The notes beneath the pieces were generated by a model, which made no database searches, was not told the DNA's origin, and saw nothing but the letters and a program-made list of their open reading frames with translations. A stretch of DNA of 64,000 nt from Panicum virgatum (Eukaryota; Streptophyta; Magnoliopsida; Poales; Poaceae), in contig NC_053137.1 in assembly GCF_016808335.1 (NCBI RefSeq), positions 6,213,904 through 6,277,903 of the forward strand. The letters run 5' to 3'. How positions within the stretch are numbered: the stretch's first letter is position 1; every line of letters begins with the position of its first letter. A program made the position numbers and the translations under genes. Shown one piece after another: positions 31,962 through 44,695 of the stretch.

Positions 31962-34900
31962 TTTTATTAAAATTATGTTAGCTGCGATGATGATGTGACA
32001 TCTTCATTAATTATTTACATGGATTCTTGTGTTACTTTACTAATGAGGTTCTAATACTGTACAATTGTTAATATGTGTTTGGAAAATCCATACCTGGACA
32101 AGGTTGTGGGATGGGCAAAGTTTCAAATGCAGCATGCTGTTTACTAGATACTGGGGATATGGATGGGCCTGATCACGTCACCTCATTATTGCTAACCTGC
32201 AACACCCTTTCTCAGCACGTGGCATCCAAAAGTGAAAATATATGTACAATATCTTTATGATGATGTATGTCTATCTACATCCAAAAGGGAGACTTCAGTC
32301 TTGTATGCAGTATTAAGGGATCTTTTCTCCCTTAGTAGCAAGATCATCCTGGTACAGTGGTACTTAATAAAAACAAAGAGAAATTATCCCCCCTTGCATT
32401 TATTTTAGAGGTTCCCCCTTCCCTCTCATTGTTGTGGTGTTACTTTTTGATTTTTTTACCTTTTGATATAAGGTGGAAAAGACAAACTAATAAATTGTAT
32501 AAACCAATTTTATATGTGTTTGTAGCCTCTTCAAACAAATCAGATTCCGTTGGATCAAGTATGTGCCTCGTCATTATTTGGATCTTCATTTTGTCACCGA
32601 TTTACTCTTTTTTTGTCTCTCTTAAAAAGAAAGAAAACCACTTATGTTCTGATCATCTTGCTTACAATATTTAGTGTATTCTTTCTTCTTGTCATCACCT
32701 TTTTGTAGGTTAGTTTTCAACCTTGGAGATAGCTAATTATTCTTTCATACAATTGCTAATGCTAGAATTACTTTTGAAAAATGTAGGAGCGCATGTAGAA
32801 AAATGTCCGAATTCATGAACTACTTTAGGGACTACAGTGATTAAAATTTTAGAATGCAGAGAAGTAGTTGAGCAATTTTAATACTTTTTTTCCTGTAATA
32901 GTGTCTCAATAGTTTAACCATGTCTGGCAATGTACCGTTTATTACTGTTCCACGTTGGTATCTGTACTCACAGAGCCTTAGGCATTAATAACATAATGTC
33001 ATACATTTAACAACGAAGGGAGTAGGTAGCAGGCACAGAAAACTGCTTCCTTGATCCTGGTCCCTATTCTGCCTTGTACTGAGAGGTGAACTATGGCTCA
33101 TTCTCAACATCTTTCAGGATGCTAATGGTAGTGTTTCAATTACGCGGGACAACATCAGGACTACGTCCTTTGATTTTTGGCGAGGCTGACATTGCAAAGG
33201 AGGGACATGGAAATTAAATACTTTGGCAACATTTGTACAAAGGTATGCACTACTAATTACTCAATGCATAGTAGTTGTAAGCATTGCTACGGCTTCATGC
33301 CACCCACTGGTTTTCCGTTGTCATATATCTTCTCTAAATCAGTAAATCTATACCAGGCTGCTTCATAACAATATCTGGAGTTTGCGCATCACCTGGGTGA
33401 TCTGGAAAATCAATTCTGGCTGGTCGACACTCCACAGACCACAGCGAAGTGAGATCCATGCTGTACAACTTACAAGGTCGATGGCAGAGGTAATCTGGAA
33501 ATTTCTGAAGTAAGAGACCTAGAAGTTGAACCCATGGGCATGTTTTCTCACTCATGCCCTTACCCTTGAACTGATTGAAGGATAAAAAATTAAATCCAGT
33601 CAAGCCCTTAGAACTCCTAGGGTTTAATCCAGTCTGTGTATATGAGCCTTCCTTGCTCTCCTCATCATATATAATAGTTAATATGTCATTGTTTCTAGAT
33701 AACATTAGTGTTTGGAGGCACTAATTAGATACTAAACATCTGTCGTCTTCTCTTGCAGAAGTGTGATTTCTCTGCCTATTTCGAAGTGGAAGTTGGGGCC
33801 AATCTGCTGCATTATAGACATGGGCATAACAGTTGGCACATAGCGTTAGGTATAACTGCTAATGCATCTTGATGTTGATGGGTTGCTGTGGATGTTTGCG
33901 TACAATCCTGTTGATTGTTTGCCAATAATTTGCGAGCATGGGCGTTGTGATGTGACTCGTTGATCGTTTGCAGGACCGGCTTCTAGCCTGCGACAAAGGT
34001 GCACCGTATGGATTTGTTTGCATTTTTTTTCTTTTATTTTCTGAACTTGAGTCTATCATTCTTTCAAGAATTGATGACAATCTTTGGGTCGCATTTGGTG
34101 ATAGGATGATGATGCTTGTATAGACTTGAAAACAAATGCAGAGTGTGGACAACTTTAAAGAACCCAGATGATCATTTATTTATTTATTTATTATATTTCA
34201 CTTGAATGTTGTAGATCACCGTGGATTCAGCAGAGCAAACATTGAGAACTGATAGGCCACGTGAATTTTTCTTTTGCCCAAAGATTTCGTCACATATTTA
34301 TGCTGGTTTCTTGCCAGAGATTGGATTTAGATGTCTAGCTTTAGCAGCAAGAATGCATGGTCACTGTTTGATGAGGACATTGGGTGATTGATCTATCAAC
34401 GTTATATCGTTGCATATTATTCATGGGCGTATGATTTCGCTCCAGAGGAGATATCAGCTGATGTAGGTACGCAGCTGTCACCCTGCCAAATGCCAAATAA
34501 GAGGGGAGAGGGGAGTCTATGGACTATGGAACAGGAGAGTTTTCGGAATTTGGGACTCTGATTCTGAAGTTTCTGCTAGGTTCTGGCCTGCTGGCTGCTG
34601 TCAGCCTTGAATAAATCTCTCCGAAACTATGATGATACCTCTTTAAAGCTTAAATTCCGATGAAAATTTTGTGAATCATAAAACATTTCGGATGAAATTT
34701 TGTTGAAACTAGCCTTGTCTAGCATAGATTGTTGAAGACTCCTAGTGAACTGATAAAAGGCCGCCTGTGTGGCTACCACTTGCACTGGCTGTAATGGACA
34801 AATTATGCTTGGGAAACCAGATTAAGGTGTGCCTGACAATTCGGTTGATCACTGTGGCTAGCATACACTTTGCCTTGTGCAAATGGGTTGTGTTGTGCGT

Positions 34901-35480
34901 GAAAATTTCCTTCATGCATATGCTACTATGTATGAATAGATTGAAATAACAGCTCAATCAGTTCTGGCCACTATGTCCATCAGTGTCAACAAGCTTAATG
35001 GCAGGCAAAGACTAAACACACATTCATAATTGCCGCAAAGCGAGAAGATTGTTTACTAATCTGGAACATTCTTGCTTGCTTGACTAGGTTACATGTTATG
35101 CTCAATAGGGATGGATGTTGTAAACAGGAGGATGCAGCGAAGGTCAAGCATACGACATAGCAATGCATGCTCAAATTACAGTGTGTAAGCTGGACTTTCG
35201 TGTCACGACGAAAGCAACATCAAACTCTCAAGTGGCCGGCCACATACAACGTCTTTTCACCGTAGAAATGGCCGTAAAGTTCAATTTAACAACTTACAAC
35301 AATATGCTAATCAGCTAATGGTGTCATTTGGAAGAAGAAGAAGAAGAAAGTTGAATGAAGCAGTGCCTCCAACAAATTAACCTGCCTTCAAGCATATGAA
35401 ATAGGTACTGATGGTATTAAATTACCGCGGAAATCTGAAAAAATGTTTAAAAGAAAAAAATTAATTAAGGGAAAAAGTGC
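31962..35480. other. Long intergenic region
   Basis: About 3.5 kb without a supportable gene. Small open frames on both strands lack domains. A (GAA)n tract occurs near 35332-35349. Some of the left part could belong to long or alternative 3' ends of the PPR transcript, which only RNA data could show. Confidence 0.5.
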
Positions 35481-35499
35481 GAGGTCTAGAGTTCGAAAT

Positions 35500-36130
35500 C
35501 GGATTAGGAAAGAATGAACCGCGACCATTAGAATTCACTGACCTTTTCTCTAGTCTAGACATTGCAAAAGGTACCGTGTAACAGCAATATTCTCATGTAT
35601 TTTTCTGAGACACTGCAAATAATTGCAAGTAGGTAGTAGCCGTATGCAGTACGTGAGCTACCGTTACCACAAAATTTCTTCGTGTACATGAGATTTCTAC
35701 TGATGATATATCTGTGACTCTACAACTTTAATCTCCTAGATTACCTAGGGTCAGTTCAAAATGCAAGAGTTCCATAGGAAACATATAAACTCCATTAGAA
35801 ATATAAAAAAATATTTGCAAGAATACTATTTTTTGAACGAACTCAAGAATACTATTAGAATTCATGAAGAAATGCAACCCATGGAATTCATGAAGAATGC
35901 AACCCATGGAATTCATGATTTAGGAAAGAATGAAGTAACTGGAACCATTAGAATTATGTGCCCATTTTGACCTCTCGACGAAGATAGAGACTGGACAATT
36001 GCGAAAAGTACTCTCATGCATGATCATTAACTTGACTTGGACGACCATTAAGACGCTACAAATAATTGCAAGGAGTGTTCGTAGCTGTATGCTGTACGTG
36101 AGCTACCGTTGCCACAATCATCAATCAGTG
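35500..36130. repeat. Diverged tandem duplication
   Basis: Copy 1 (about 35500-35675) and copy 2 (about 35920-36125) share AGGAAAGAATGAA, ACCATTAGAATT, CAAATAATTGCAAG and TACGTGAGCTACCGTT in order. Between them, at about 35868-35917, ATTCATGAAGAA..TGCAACCCATGGA is itself repeated. No coding function is seen. Confidence 0.6.
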
Positions 36131-36470
36131 TTTCGACTGATGATCTCCTCTCCATATTTATAATCTTTATTTTATCTATACGCTACCAATCTGTCACGGA
36201 TCTCCTTCACATGCCACGGAGTAGGACTGGCATTATGGGATATTAAGAGTACACCCAACTTTTGGCGGTAGTAGAAAGGGACAAAGAATCTAATGTTGTA
36301 TGTACACGCACCAATCAAGCGACTATTCAATCAATCTCATTTGCTATTTGATTATTAGATCCTCTATTTAATTAAAAAGTGGGCTGGTTTATATATGTGG
36401 CATTAAATTAGTGATATCACTGATGATAAAGAATGGAGGAGAGGTACAAGGATTCAGGTAGCTACTAGCA
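36131..36470. other. Intergenic DNA
   Basis: AT-rich, with nothing recognisable before the Helitron. Confidence 0.5.
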
Positions 36471-37288
36471 TCTTACTATTACTAATTGGAGACTCCTTTT
36501 GAAACCTCTAGGTGAAGCCACCTAGGATTCTAGGTGGACAGTCTAGAGAAATCCTACAAATTCTCACAAAAATTAGAAACATCCGGCCTCAATTCAGCAA
36601 CTCTAATCATAATAGTCATTGGATCTGTTATCTTTTTCTAATAAATTACCCATCTTTGTCATTATGAAAATAGACTAAAGTAACCCCATAAATATGTATC
36701 TAAATTACCCACCTCTGTCATTATAAAAATAATCTAAAGTAACCCCCTAATCTTCATGTAAATTACCCACTTATGCCATTATAAAATAATATCAAATAAC
36801 CCCAAAATTTTCATATATATTATCTAATGATAACATAATAAAAAGTTAAAATAAACCCCAAATCTGAATCAAAATTATATTATTATAATAAAATCTTAAA
36901 GCGCATCAATATAAAATTTTAAGTTACCATTTCTATCATTATTGATATATTATTTATGTTATTATTTATATAAAAATACTAACCATAATGTGTTTGTCAT
37001 CATATATTCTTGCATAAGAGAAGAGATAAAAATATCAATTTTCATATTGTTTACATAACTCAAACAAAGTGTTCAATTAAACACATATCAAATATATATA
37101 TGGAGGTGAGATGCAAAGTGAAAAAATTATAGTAACTAAACCTACCACATTTATTATAATTACATAGTGATAAATATGTATCTTTGCAGTACTGGATTAG
37201 AATATTTAATTGGTTAAAGAGAGCATGTGATAGATAATTATTAGATATCTCTAATTAGCCCGTGCGGGAGCACGGGTTGGTAGACTAG
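36471..37288 (+). mobile_element. Non-autonomous Helitron, 818 bp
   Basis: The 5' end TCTTACTATTACTAATTGGA follows a host A at 36470. The 3' end is CTAG at 37285-37288 followed by T. Eight bases before CTAG is a hairpin, CCCGTGC (37259-37265), loop GGGA, GCACGGG (37270-37276). This meets all the terminal criteria for a plant Helitron. The interior is very AT-rich and has no Rep/helicase or captured gene that I can see. Confidence 0.82.
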
Positions 37289-38013
37289 TATACACAATCA
37301 CATATGCAGGTGTGTACAAAGGTATAAATTCCTTGACATATCTCAAAGTATGTTTGCCAATCTGGAAAAGTATATGATTTTTTGAAAAGAAATACTTCTT
37401 CGTCATGAATCAATTCACTTCTCAACTGAGCATCTTTCTCCTTGCATCGGAGACTCAGAGTAAAGAGCCATGCATATCCTGCTCCAAGAACAAACCTGTT
37501 CAACTCTAATTAATGATCTCATGTATAGCTTCTTCAGAACAATCTAAGACACAATAAGACCACTACAAAATCCTCCAAGTCATATTGGTCCCAAAAAAAA
37601 AAAAACCTCCAAGTCATATAAGTGAAGCAGGAAAAGTAGCTGGGGAAGACGCTAGTCATTGGGCATCAACAATGCAAGGCATGGAAGGAGGAAGTCGAAA
37701 TCGAAAAGGAGGTATCTGTGGTGTTCATTTCACCTGAAATTCACGAATTGTCTGTTTGGTCCAATTGATGCTCTGCTGCCGACACCATGAAACTCCAAGA
37801 AACTACGGAAAAGCACGAAAGAATCATCTGTTGCGAGAAATTTGTGAATTACCCTTGCACACCGACCAAGTATCTGCTGTGCACCCACGAGCAGATGAAA
37901 CTGCAAAGCATGATCTGATCGTTAGCATTCATCATTTCTGGGGTCAACTTGCTAATTAAACACTCGTCAGATCATGCTGGCAGCTTCAGCTCCTAGAGGA
38001 TGCACCAAAAATT

Positions 38014-38047
<34 letters not shown>

Positions 38048-38584
38048 GAGGAGGGTGGGAAGAGGGTAGCATATATAGTACTATAGCAGTGGCACCAAAT
38101 CATATGATTGGCCAATCTTTGATATTGGTGGTTATGTAGAAGGAAAGGCAAGATTGCTTGTAGTAAGTTCTAGCTAGATTGATGTAACAAGTAACTAATG
38201 TGGTGGTCCCAACGGCAACATATACTACATGCACTTGTGTCACTCTCAACCCTCCCCCACTAAACCACCACACCTTTCTGTTAAGCTTTGTGAAAATTGT
38301 TTAACTTTGCTGCACACAACAATCAATCTACACATATGCATAGAAATAAAAGATAGTGTTCACATAGCTGGCTCTATGATCCTAGCTAGCTAGTATATAT
38401 GCACGTAGGGTACCATCATAACCTGACTTATGGTTATGGACAGCCTCTTGAGTTCCCCATCAGTTTCCAACCCACAACTACCTAATCATGTATATCTTAT
38501 AATTCCACAAAAAAAGTACTTTTGTAGTTTTGTAGCTTGTTGTAGATTACTAAGCCGTGGGTCATGGTTCTGGTGAAAGGCCTT
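37289..38584. other. Intergenic DNA with (GA)n microsatellite
   Basis: No gene is supported. A (GA)n run lies at about 38018-38044. Scattered open frames have no domains. Confidence 0.5.
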
Positions 38585-39434
38585 GTGACTGTCGGTACCC
38601 CGCAACAGGGGTACCCACTCCTACTGTGCCAAGACTCGCGTAGTTATTCGTAACTACGCCATAAGGAGCTGAGCAGCCGGACCCCTGGGGTCCAACTCCA
38701 TCTCACCGGACCAACGGTCCCAGACCCGCTTCCCGCTCGGGGACGGCTCCGGTGTCACCACGTGTCCCAGAGGTGGAAATGCTCAGCACTTGTGGCCGCG
38801 GACCTGGACCCCCGCATGTGGGTCCGGGACCTCCACGTGCCATCCGGACTCCCGCAGATGGGTCCGGGACCTCCACGTGCCTATCCGGACCCCGTGAGCT
38901 CTCGGCTCAGCTAGCTGCTCGGGAGGGGTCTGGAGTCGCCGCGTGTCACGCAGACGCGGGCGCGGGCGCAAGCCTTCCACTGGAAGCTCGCCCACGTGTC
39001 CCGCATATGCGGGCGCGGGCACAAACCTTCCGCTGGAAGCTCCCTCACCCACCCGCATTAAGTGCGAGTGGTTGAGGCGTGCTCTGCTGCCGCTGGGCAC
39101 GGGGCAGCTTTTGTCAGTCCACACTGTGGATCGCCAGTTACCGAGGAGGCTCGTCTGTTACCGAGGCACGCAGCAGTGTCTCAGCGCCGCGCGCGTGGGT
39201 GACGAGTCATGATGACCAGCTACTAATTGGAGCAACAGTGCACGCTGCTACAGCGGACTTAGTCAGTAGTTTGGCGCTTCATCATGACCTCGACGCGCGG
39301 CTCCAGTGAAGCGTCCCCTCATAAGAGAAGACTTAAATGTGTTACAAACATCAGTCCCAGGAGGCTGATGACACATTTATTACATCAGATGGTTCATTAC
39401 CGTACAACTCTACGCGGTAGTGAGCAGAGAAGCG

Positions 39435-40919
39435 TGTAAGGATCACCGGGGTGTCCGACCCTAGAGGGGGAGGGGATGAATAGGGTCGCTAATCGCTTTT
39501 CTATCCTAGGGCTCAATCTAATTGCATAAGATAAACCTAACACGTCCTACACATGCTAGTTATGACTAAGGTTTATCTATGCTACCCTCTACTTACCCCA
39601 AAAGACTTGCAACCTATAGCCAATCCTAATCAAACTAACTAGGAAAGTAAAGGTAAGCAAGAAAGAGTAAATGCGGAAACAAAATGCGGTAAGTAAAGCG
39701 GTAAGGGAGAGGATATGCAAACTTCTGTGAAGACACCAAGACACACGATTTAACGTGGTTCGGTTAGGACACCAAAGTCCCTCCCTACGTCCACGGCCAC
39801 TTGCTCACAAAGATCAAGTGTAATGCCGAGTCTCTTCGCTTGATCACCATCTTGCCACGCCTCCAAGGCTCCCGACAAGCAAAGGCTAAGTGACGCCAAG
39901 TCACAAAGACGAGGTCACCGCCACCGTCTATCTCGAAGCGTCACCACGGCACCGTCTTCACTATCTTGGAGCTTTAACACCAAGTAGGGGCCTCCTTCCC
40001 CGCACAAAGTGTCGTTGCCACTCCACACCAAGTCAGAGGGTCACACGACGAGTACACAAGTTGCTTGCAGTAGCAAGACTTTCTCTCAAGCTAGTTCTCT
40101 CAAGAACTAAGCCTAAACAAGCACTAAGCACTCTCACAAGTGTGCTTAAGCCTATATGATGTACAATGTAGCTCTATGATGGTTGGAGATGATCTTTAGC
40201 TCTTGTATACTTCCTTGAACTCCAGCACCCTCAAATGACCCGGCCTTGGGGGTATATATAGGCAGCCCAAGCAAATGTAGCCGTTGGAGAAAAGCTGCCA
40301 AAAAAGTGCTTAACGCCAGTTAATCCGACGTACCCCAAAAGCCATCATCGGTTCAACCGGTGTATGTAAACTGCTACTTGAAAAACTAGCCGTTAGCAAA
40401 TAACCGGTGTATCGCCGGTTTAACCGATGCAATCAACCGGTGTATGTAAAATTAGCGTCGGTTTAACCGGTGATTATAACTTCTTCACGTTCCTCCACAA
40501 ACCACCTCTCTGGACAACTGAACCGATGCAATTGACCGATGCATCGTCGGTTCAACCGGTGTATGTATTTTCATCGGTCTTCATTTGGCAATGCACCGAC
40601 GTATGCATTTTCTTCAACGTCGGTTAATCCGGTGAGTGTATCTTCAGTTTCCAGCTTCTGGACAATTACACCGGCGTGTGTCTTTTCCTTAACATCGGTT
40701 CAACCGGTGTGTTGAATTTCTTCACAGTCTCTTCGATTCTTGTCCTTTGGACCGAAGAGGTTTCAGGGCCTTGCTACGCCTCTCTTCTCTTTGTCATCAC
40801 TTGAACCTAAAAGCCTGAGAATAGTCATCTTAACAATCACATTAGTCCAAGTGTTGTGTGTGTCATCAATCGCCAAAACATTATATTGAAATATGGCATG
40901 AGAGGCCATTTTCGCTACA
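39435..40919 (-). mobile_element. Solo LTR nested in the 3.4-kb solo LTR
   Basis: This 1,485-bp insert reads on the minus strand from TGTAGCGAAAATGGCCTC to GATCCTTACA. A perfect AAGCG duplication flanks it at 39430-39434 and 40920-40924. A minus-strand TATATATA promoter motif lies near 40251-40258. The segment at about 40340-40710 has many CGGTTCAACCGGTGTATG-like words, a loose tandem array. It contains no coding sequence, so it is a solo LTR. Confidence 0.85.
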
Positions 40920-43844
40920 AAGCGCCACTATCGCGAGGATTACAATCCACACACACGCAACAATATTAAATATAAAAAGAAAGTCATCAGAGTCTTGCGC
41001 CATGCGGTATCTCCTGCGGGTGACCCTAGTCCACAGGCAAGGCTGGGTGCAGGACGGTACCCCTACTCAGCGTCGTCCGGAATAAAGTCTGGATCTTCTT
41101 CTGTAAAAATAAAGGATGGGGTGAGTACAAACGTACTCAGCAAGTCCAACCACACCCACGGAGGGGTATAAACAGAATATAATGCACAGGGTAATTCAAG
41201 GATAAGACTAGGGTTTGATTTGCGGAAAGCAATATTTTATGCGGGGGGTTCATTTGAAAGAAAGCATTTTCCAAAACCAGTTTTCTTGTACCGAGTAACA
41301 CGAGAGGTTGATCCACACAGGATCCAAGTTTTAAGCTGCTACCGGACTCCTCATCCGCCGTAGCACACGGCACAACTGCCGGACACATTTTCAAAACAAC
41401 TCACGCCAACCCATCCCAAAATAAACACTAGTTATGTGACCACACCGTAACTCGACCAGTACCGTGGACACGGCTATGCGAATAGATTCTTAACTCTGCA
41501 GAGGTGTGCAACTTTACCCACAAGCGGGGTATCGCAACTCGATCACCTTAGTGTCGGTGCAGATCCCAACAAAGCCATTACCCACCTTAGCTAGACCTGA
41601 CTAGCCATCACGGGATGCACCAAGGGGTTATTGACCTATCACACAGAGGTTTTAACCGGGGCATAAGTCACACAGAGCTAATCCCTTCTCCTTGATCACC
41701 CGTTGCTCTCAGCTCTCCTGATGGCTATCAGACTAACTAGGGGGGGTTATGCTAAGCCGTTGCCCATACAACGGTCGAGTGGTTTGCACGATAGTGGAGT
41801 TAGGTGAGATGACACACCAACTCGGTCCTTAGGGGTGACAAGATGGATATCTCCCTTCCTTGCTCTGCCACACAGGCACAAGCACATCAAACGGCAAATC
41901 ACACAGAAATGCCATCCATCCCGTCTAGACTTATCTTTCGAAAATCCACTTTTATCTCTTCCCCCACACACACATTTTCTTTATAAAACAAGTTGTGTTG
42001 AGTATGAGAACCTAAGCGTTCTAGCAGTGATTAACGTCCAAGCAAAATTAGACATTAATCTAGGTGGTCAAGGAATGGTTATAACAAATCAAGGGATGGC
42101 TATCCAACCGTATTTTCAGCAGACAAAACATATGCAATTTTGTAAAATAGGCCAATAGGTTGTGTTTATAAAAACCAGGACAAAAGCATGCATCAAAGGG
42201 CGGGATTGAACTTGCCGTCTTCAAAGCCTTCGGGGAAGTCCTAGTCGAAGCACTGTCCTTCGGGCTTGGGGTTGCGGAACTGGTCCTCGTTTGCTGGCTC
42301 GCAGTCCTGCTCGTCAACGGGCTCCCCTTCGTTCACACCGTGGTCTATGACGCATACAAACAAACACACAATCAAGAAACAGAAATACAAGCTTTATCGT
42401 TGAGCTCGATTTAGAGTCAATTGAGATATAGAGGTAGAAGTGATATTTTTGGCTGGTTTCTTAATGGCACGGCCAAAACTTCATTAGAAATGGCGTGGTG
42501 AAGTTTCGGGTCAAACGGAAATGGTCTGGTGCATAAAATGATAGGTCGTATAAAGGTCTAGGGGTTAAATAAAGAGTCAGGGACCTATTTGTAATTAATC
42601 TCGAGAAGGCAGGGGCCTGTTTATAATCTTTGGAAACATTTGGATTATTCTGGAAAGGTTAGGGGTCTATTTAGAATTAAGTTTACATAAGGGGAGGGTT
42701 TACTTTGAAATATAATAGAAAGAAGGTCCGTTTCGCAAAATGGTTAAAAGGTAGAGGGGCTCTTTTACAAATAGCAGAAAGGGGAGGGGCTATGGGCAAA
42801 TATGCCTTTCTCTTCCTCCTCCCTCCACGGGAAATAGAGGAGGCGGCCATAGGGCGTCGGCGGCGCTCGGCCGGCGGCCCTGGGCCTCGGGGACGATCGG
42901 AGTGAGGGGGGAAAAAGGTCAGGGCGATGCGGGCGTCCGATCCCCGGCCGCAGCTCGGCCCGAGATGGCCTGGCCCCGACGGCCGGCGGCAACGGCGACG
43001 GTGGCCCCGGACCGGTGTCCCAGAGGGGCGGCGGCAGTCAAGGAGAGGGGGAGGAGCACCAGGGAGCCTCGGGGGTGCCATTTCCTACCTCGATTCGGGC
43101 CGAGGGGCAGTGGGGAGGGGAGCTCCGCGGTGGCCGGCGGCGGCAATGGCGAGCGGCGGCACTGGGATTCAGGAGGGGGCCGTGCGGTGATGGAGGTGGC
43201 TTGTGGAGCTCGGCAGCGAGGGAAAGGGCCTTTTTAAAGGCGTGGCAAGGCGGTGGGGGTTTGGCGGGACGCGGGCGGAGGCCGGCGAGCGGTGCGGGCG
43301 TGTTAATGGCGATCCAGTCGCTCGCTCGTGTCGTGACACGGCGGCGAGGTGGGATGGGACGCGTCGGGCAGGCTACAAGCAGCGCAGGCGGCGCTGTGCG
43401 GGCACAGGAAGGTGGTAGCGGTGGTGGCGGGGCGGCGCACGTGGGCTCGGCGGAGCTCGCAGCGTTGCGGCTCGGCGCGCGGCGTGGGCACGCGGAGGTG
43501 CCAGCGGCGGGGGTGCGGGCACGCGGTGCACGCACGAGCGGGGAAAGGCGGTGGGCGGCGTGCGCGTTCGGGCGGCGGCTTGGCACGGCTGTGTGTGAGG
43601 GCGGCCGGTGTCGCGGCTCGGCGCACCGCGGCGCGGCGAGCGCGCGCGTGCACAGCTCGGGTCAGCTTGGCGCGGCGCGGCGCTCGGCCAGGGAGGGGGG
43701 CAGGTGCGCGGGCGCCGCGGCGAGTGCGTGCGCCGGCCGGCCGAGAGCGGGGCGTGGGGCAGGTCAGGCCGGGGAGCGGCGCTCGGGCATTCGGCACGGG
43801 GAGTGTAGGCCGGGCGGTGCTCAGGAGCAGAGAAAGGAGAGAGG

Positions 43845-43960
43845 AAAAGGGAGGAAGGGAAAAAAGAAAAAGAAAAATGGAGAAAAGAAAAGAAAATGGG
43901 AAAAAGGGAAAAAGAAAAAGAAAAAGAAAAGGGGAGGGGAAAAGAGAAAGGGGGAGATGA
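43845..43960. repeat. Purine-rich low-complexity tract
   Basis: A run of GAAAAAG-type units gives long open frames on both strands with Lys/Arg- or Phe/Ser/Pro-rich translations. I consider it simple sequence. Confidence 0.85.
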
Positions 43961-44695
43961 GTCGGCGCCAACCGCAACGATCGGTCGCGCGTGGCCGACC
44001 GGCAGTCGAGCGGCGCGGGATGGGACAGCGGCGAGGAAAAAGAGAGGAGTACAGTCAGCGAAAAAAAGGGTGGAACGATGAATGAAGTCGGGTGTCGGGA
44101 CGGCGGAAAACTCTGGGGAGGAATTAGGGTTTGAGCTCAACGATGAAAAATAAATTTTGAAAATAACTTAGAGCGTGATTTAATTAGTAAATGTTTCCGG
44201 GATGTCACATTCAGAGGCTAGACTCTGCTCCGACAAGACAGCTCAAGACCATCCCTGGTCAGAAGCTACGCATGGAAGCCGACGACAAGATCTCTGGATC
44301 TGAGGCATTGAAGGCCAAAGTGTAGTTTATAATACATCGCCGGGCCCACCTGTCGGGGTCCCGCTTAGTGTACTGCTCCCCTTGGGCTTATAAAAGGGAG
44401 AGCACGCACGGTAGAATGAGATAGACACACACGCCGAGATACTCCAGGACTCTCACAACACAAGCTCGGTTTCTCGCCGAACAACCCTGCTCTCAACCTC
44501 TTGAGAGCGCAAGCAATACAACACACAGTGGACGTAGGGTATTACGCTCCGGCGGCCCGAACCACTCTAAACGCGGGTGTTCAATGTGTTCTAGATCGAG
44601 ATCGAACTAATCCCAGCTACCCCTCGATTTCATACTCCCTTAGGGCTTAGGCGGGTGCATTCCGCCACCCCGCTGTGGGTTTGCACACCACGACA

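Larger units (their letters stand above)
39307..44209 (-). mobile_element. Solo LTR, gypsy-like, about 3.4 kb, nested
   Basis: On the minus strand it starts TGTGACATCCCGGAAACATT and ends GGGGACGCTTCA. It sits in the 5' LTR of the LARD-like element between TCCAG (39302-39306) and TTCAG (44210-44214), a target-site duplication with one mismatch. The 3' LTR of the host element has the uninterrupted sequence. Without its own nested insert it is about 3.4 kb. Words such as GTGAGTACAAACGTACTCAG (41120-41139) are typical of long grass gypsy LTRs. Long open frames in its GC-rich part (43000-44140), on both strands, are compositional. Confidence 0.8.
38590..44695 (+). repeat. 5' LTR of the LARD-like element, interrupted
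   Basis: The LTR parts are 38590-39306 and about 44215-44695, together 1,198 bp, and they match 46088-47287 end to end. It starts with an 8-bp inverted repeat GGTACCCC/GGGGTACC (38594-38601, 38608-38615). Next comes CGTAGTTATTCGTAACTACG, a perfect stem with a TTCG loop (about 38639-38658). A promoter-like TATAAAAG is in the right part near 44390. Confidence 0.9.

Noticed and set aside
42683..44140. Open frames up to 356 codons on both strands
   Set aside because: They lie in a solo LTR, come from GC-rich and GAAAA-type simple sequence, and overlap each other on both strands.
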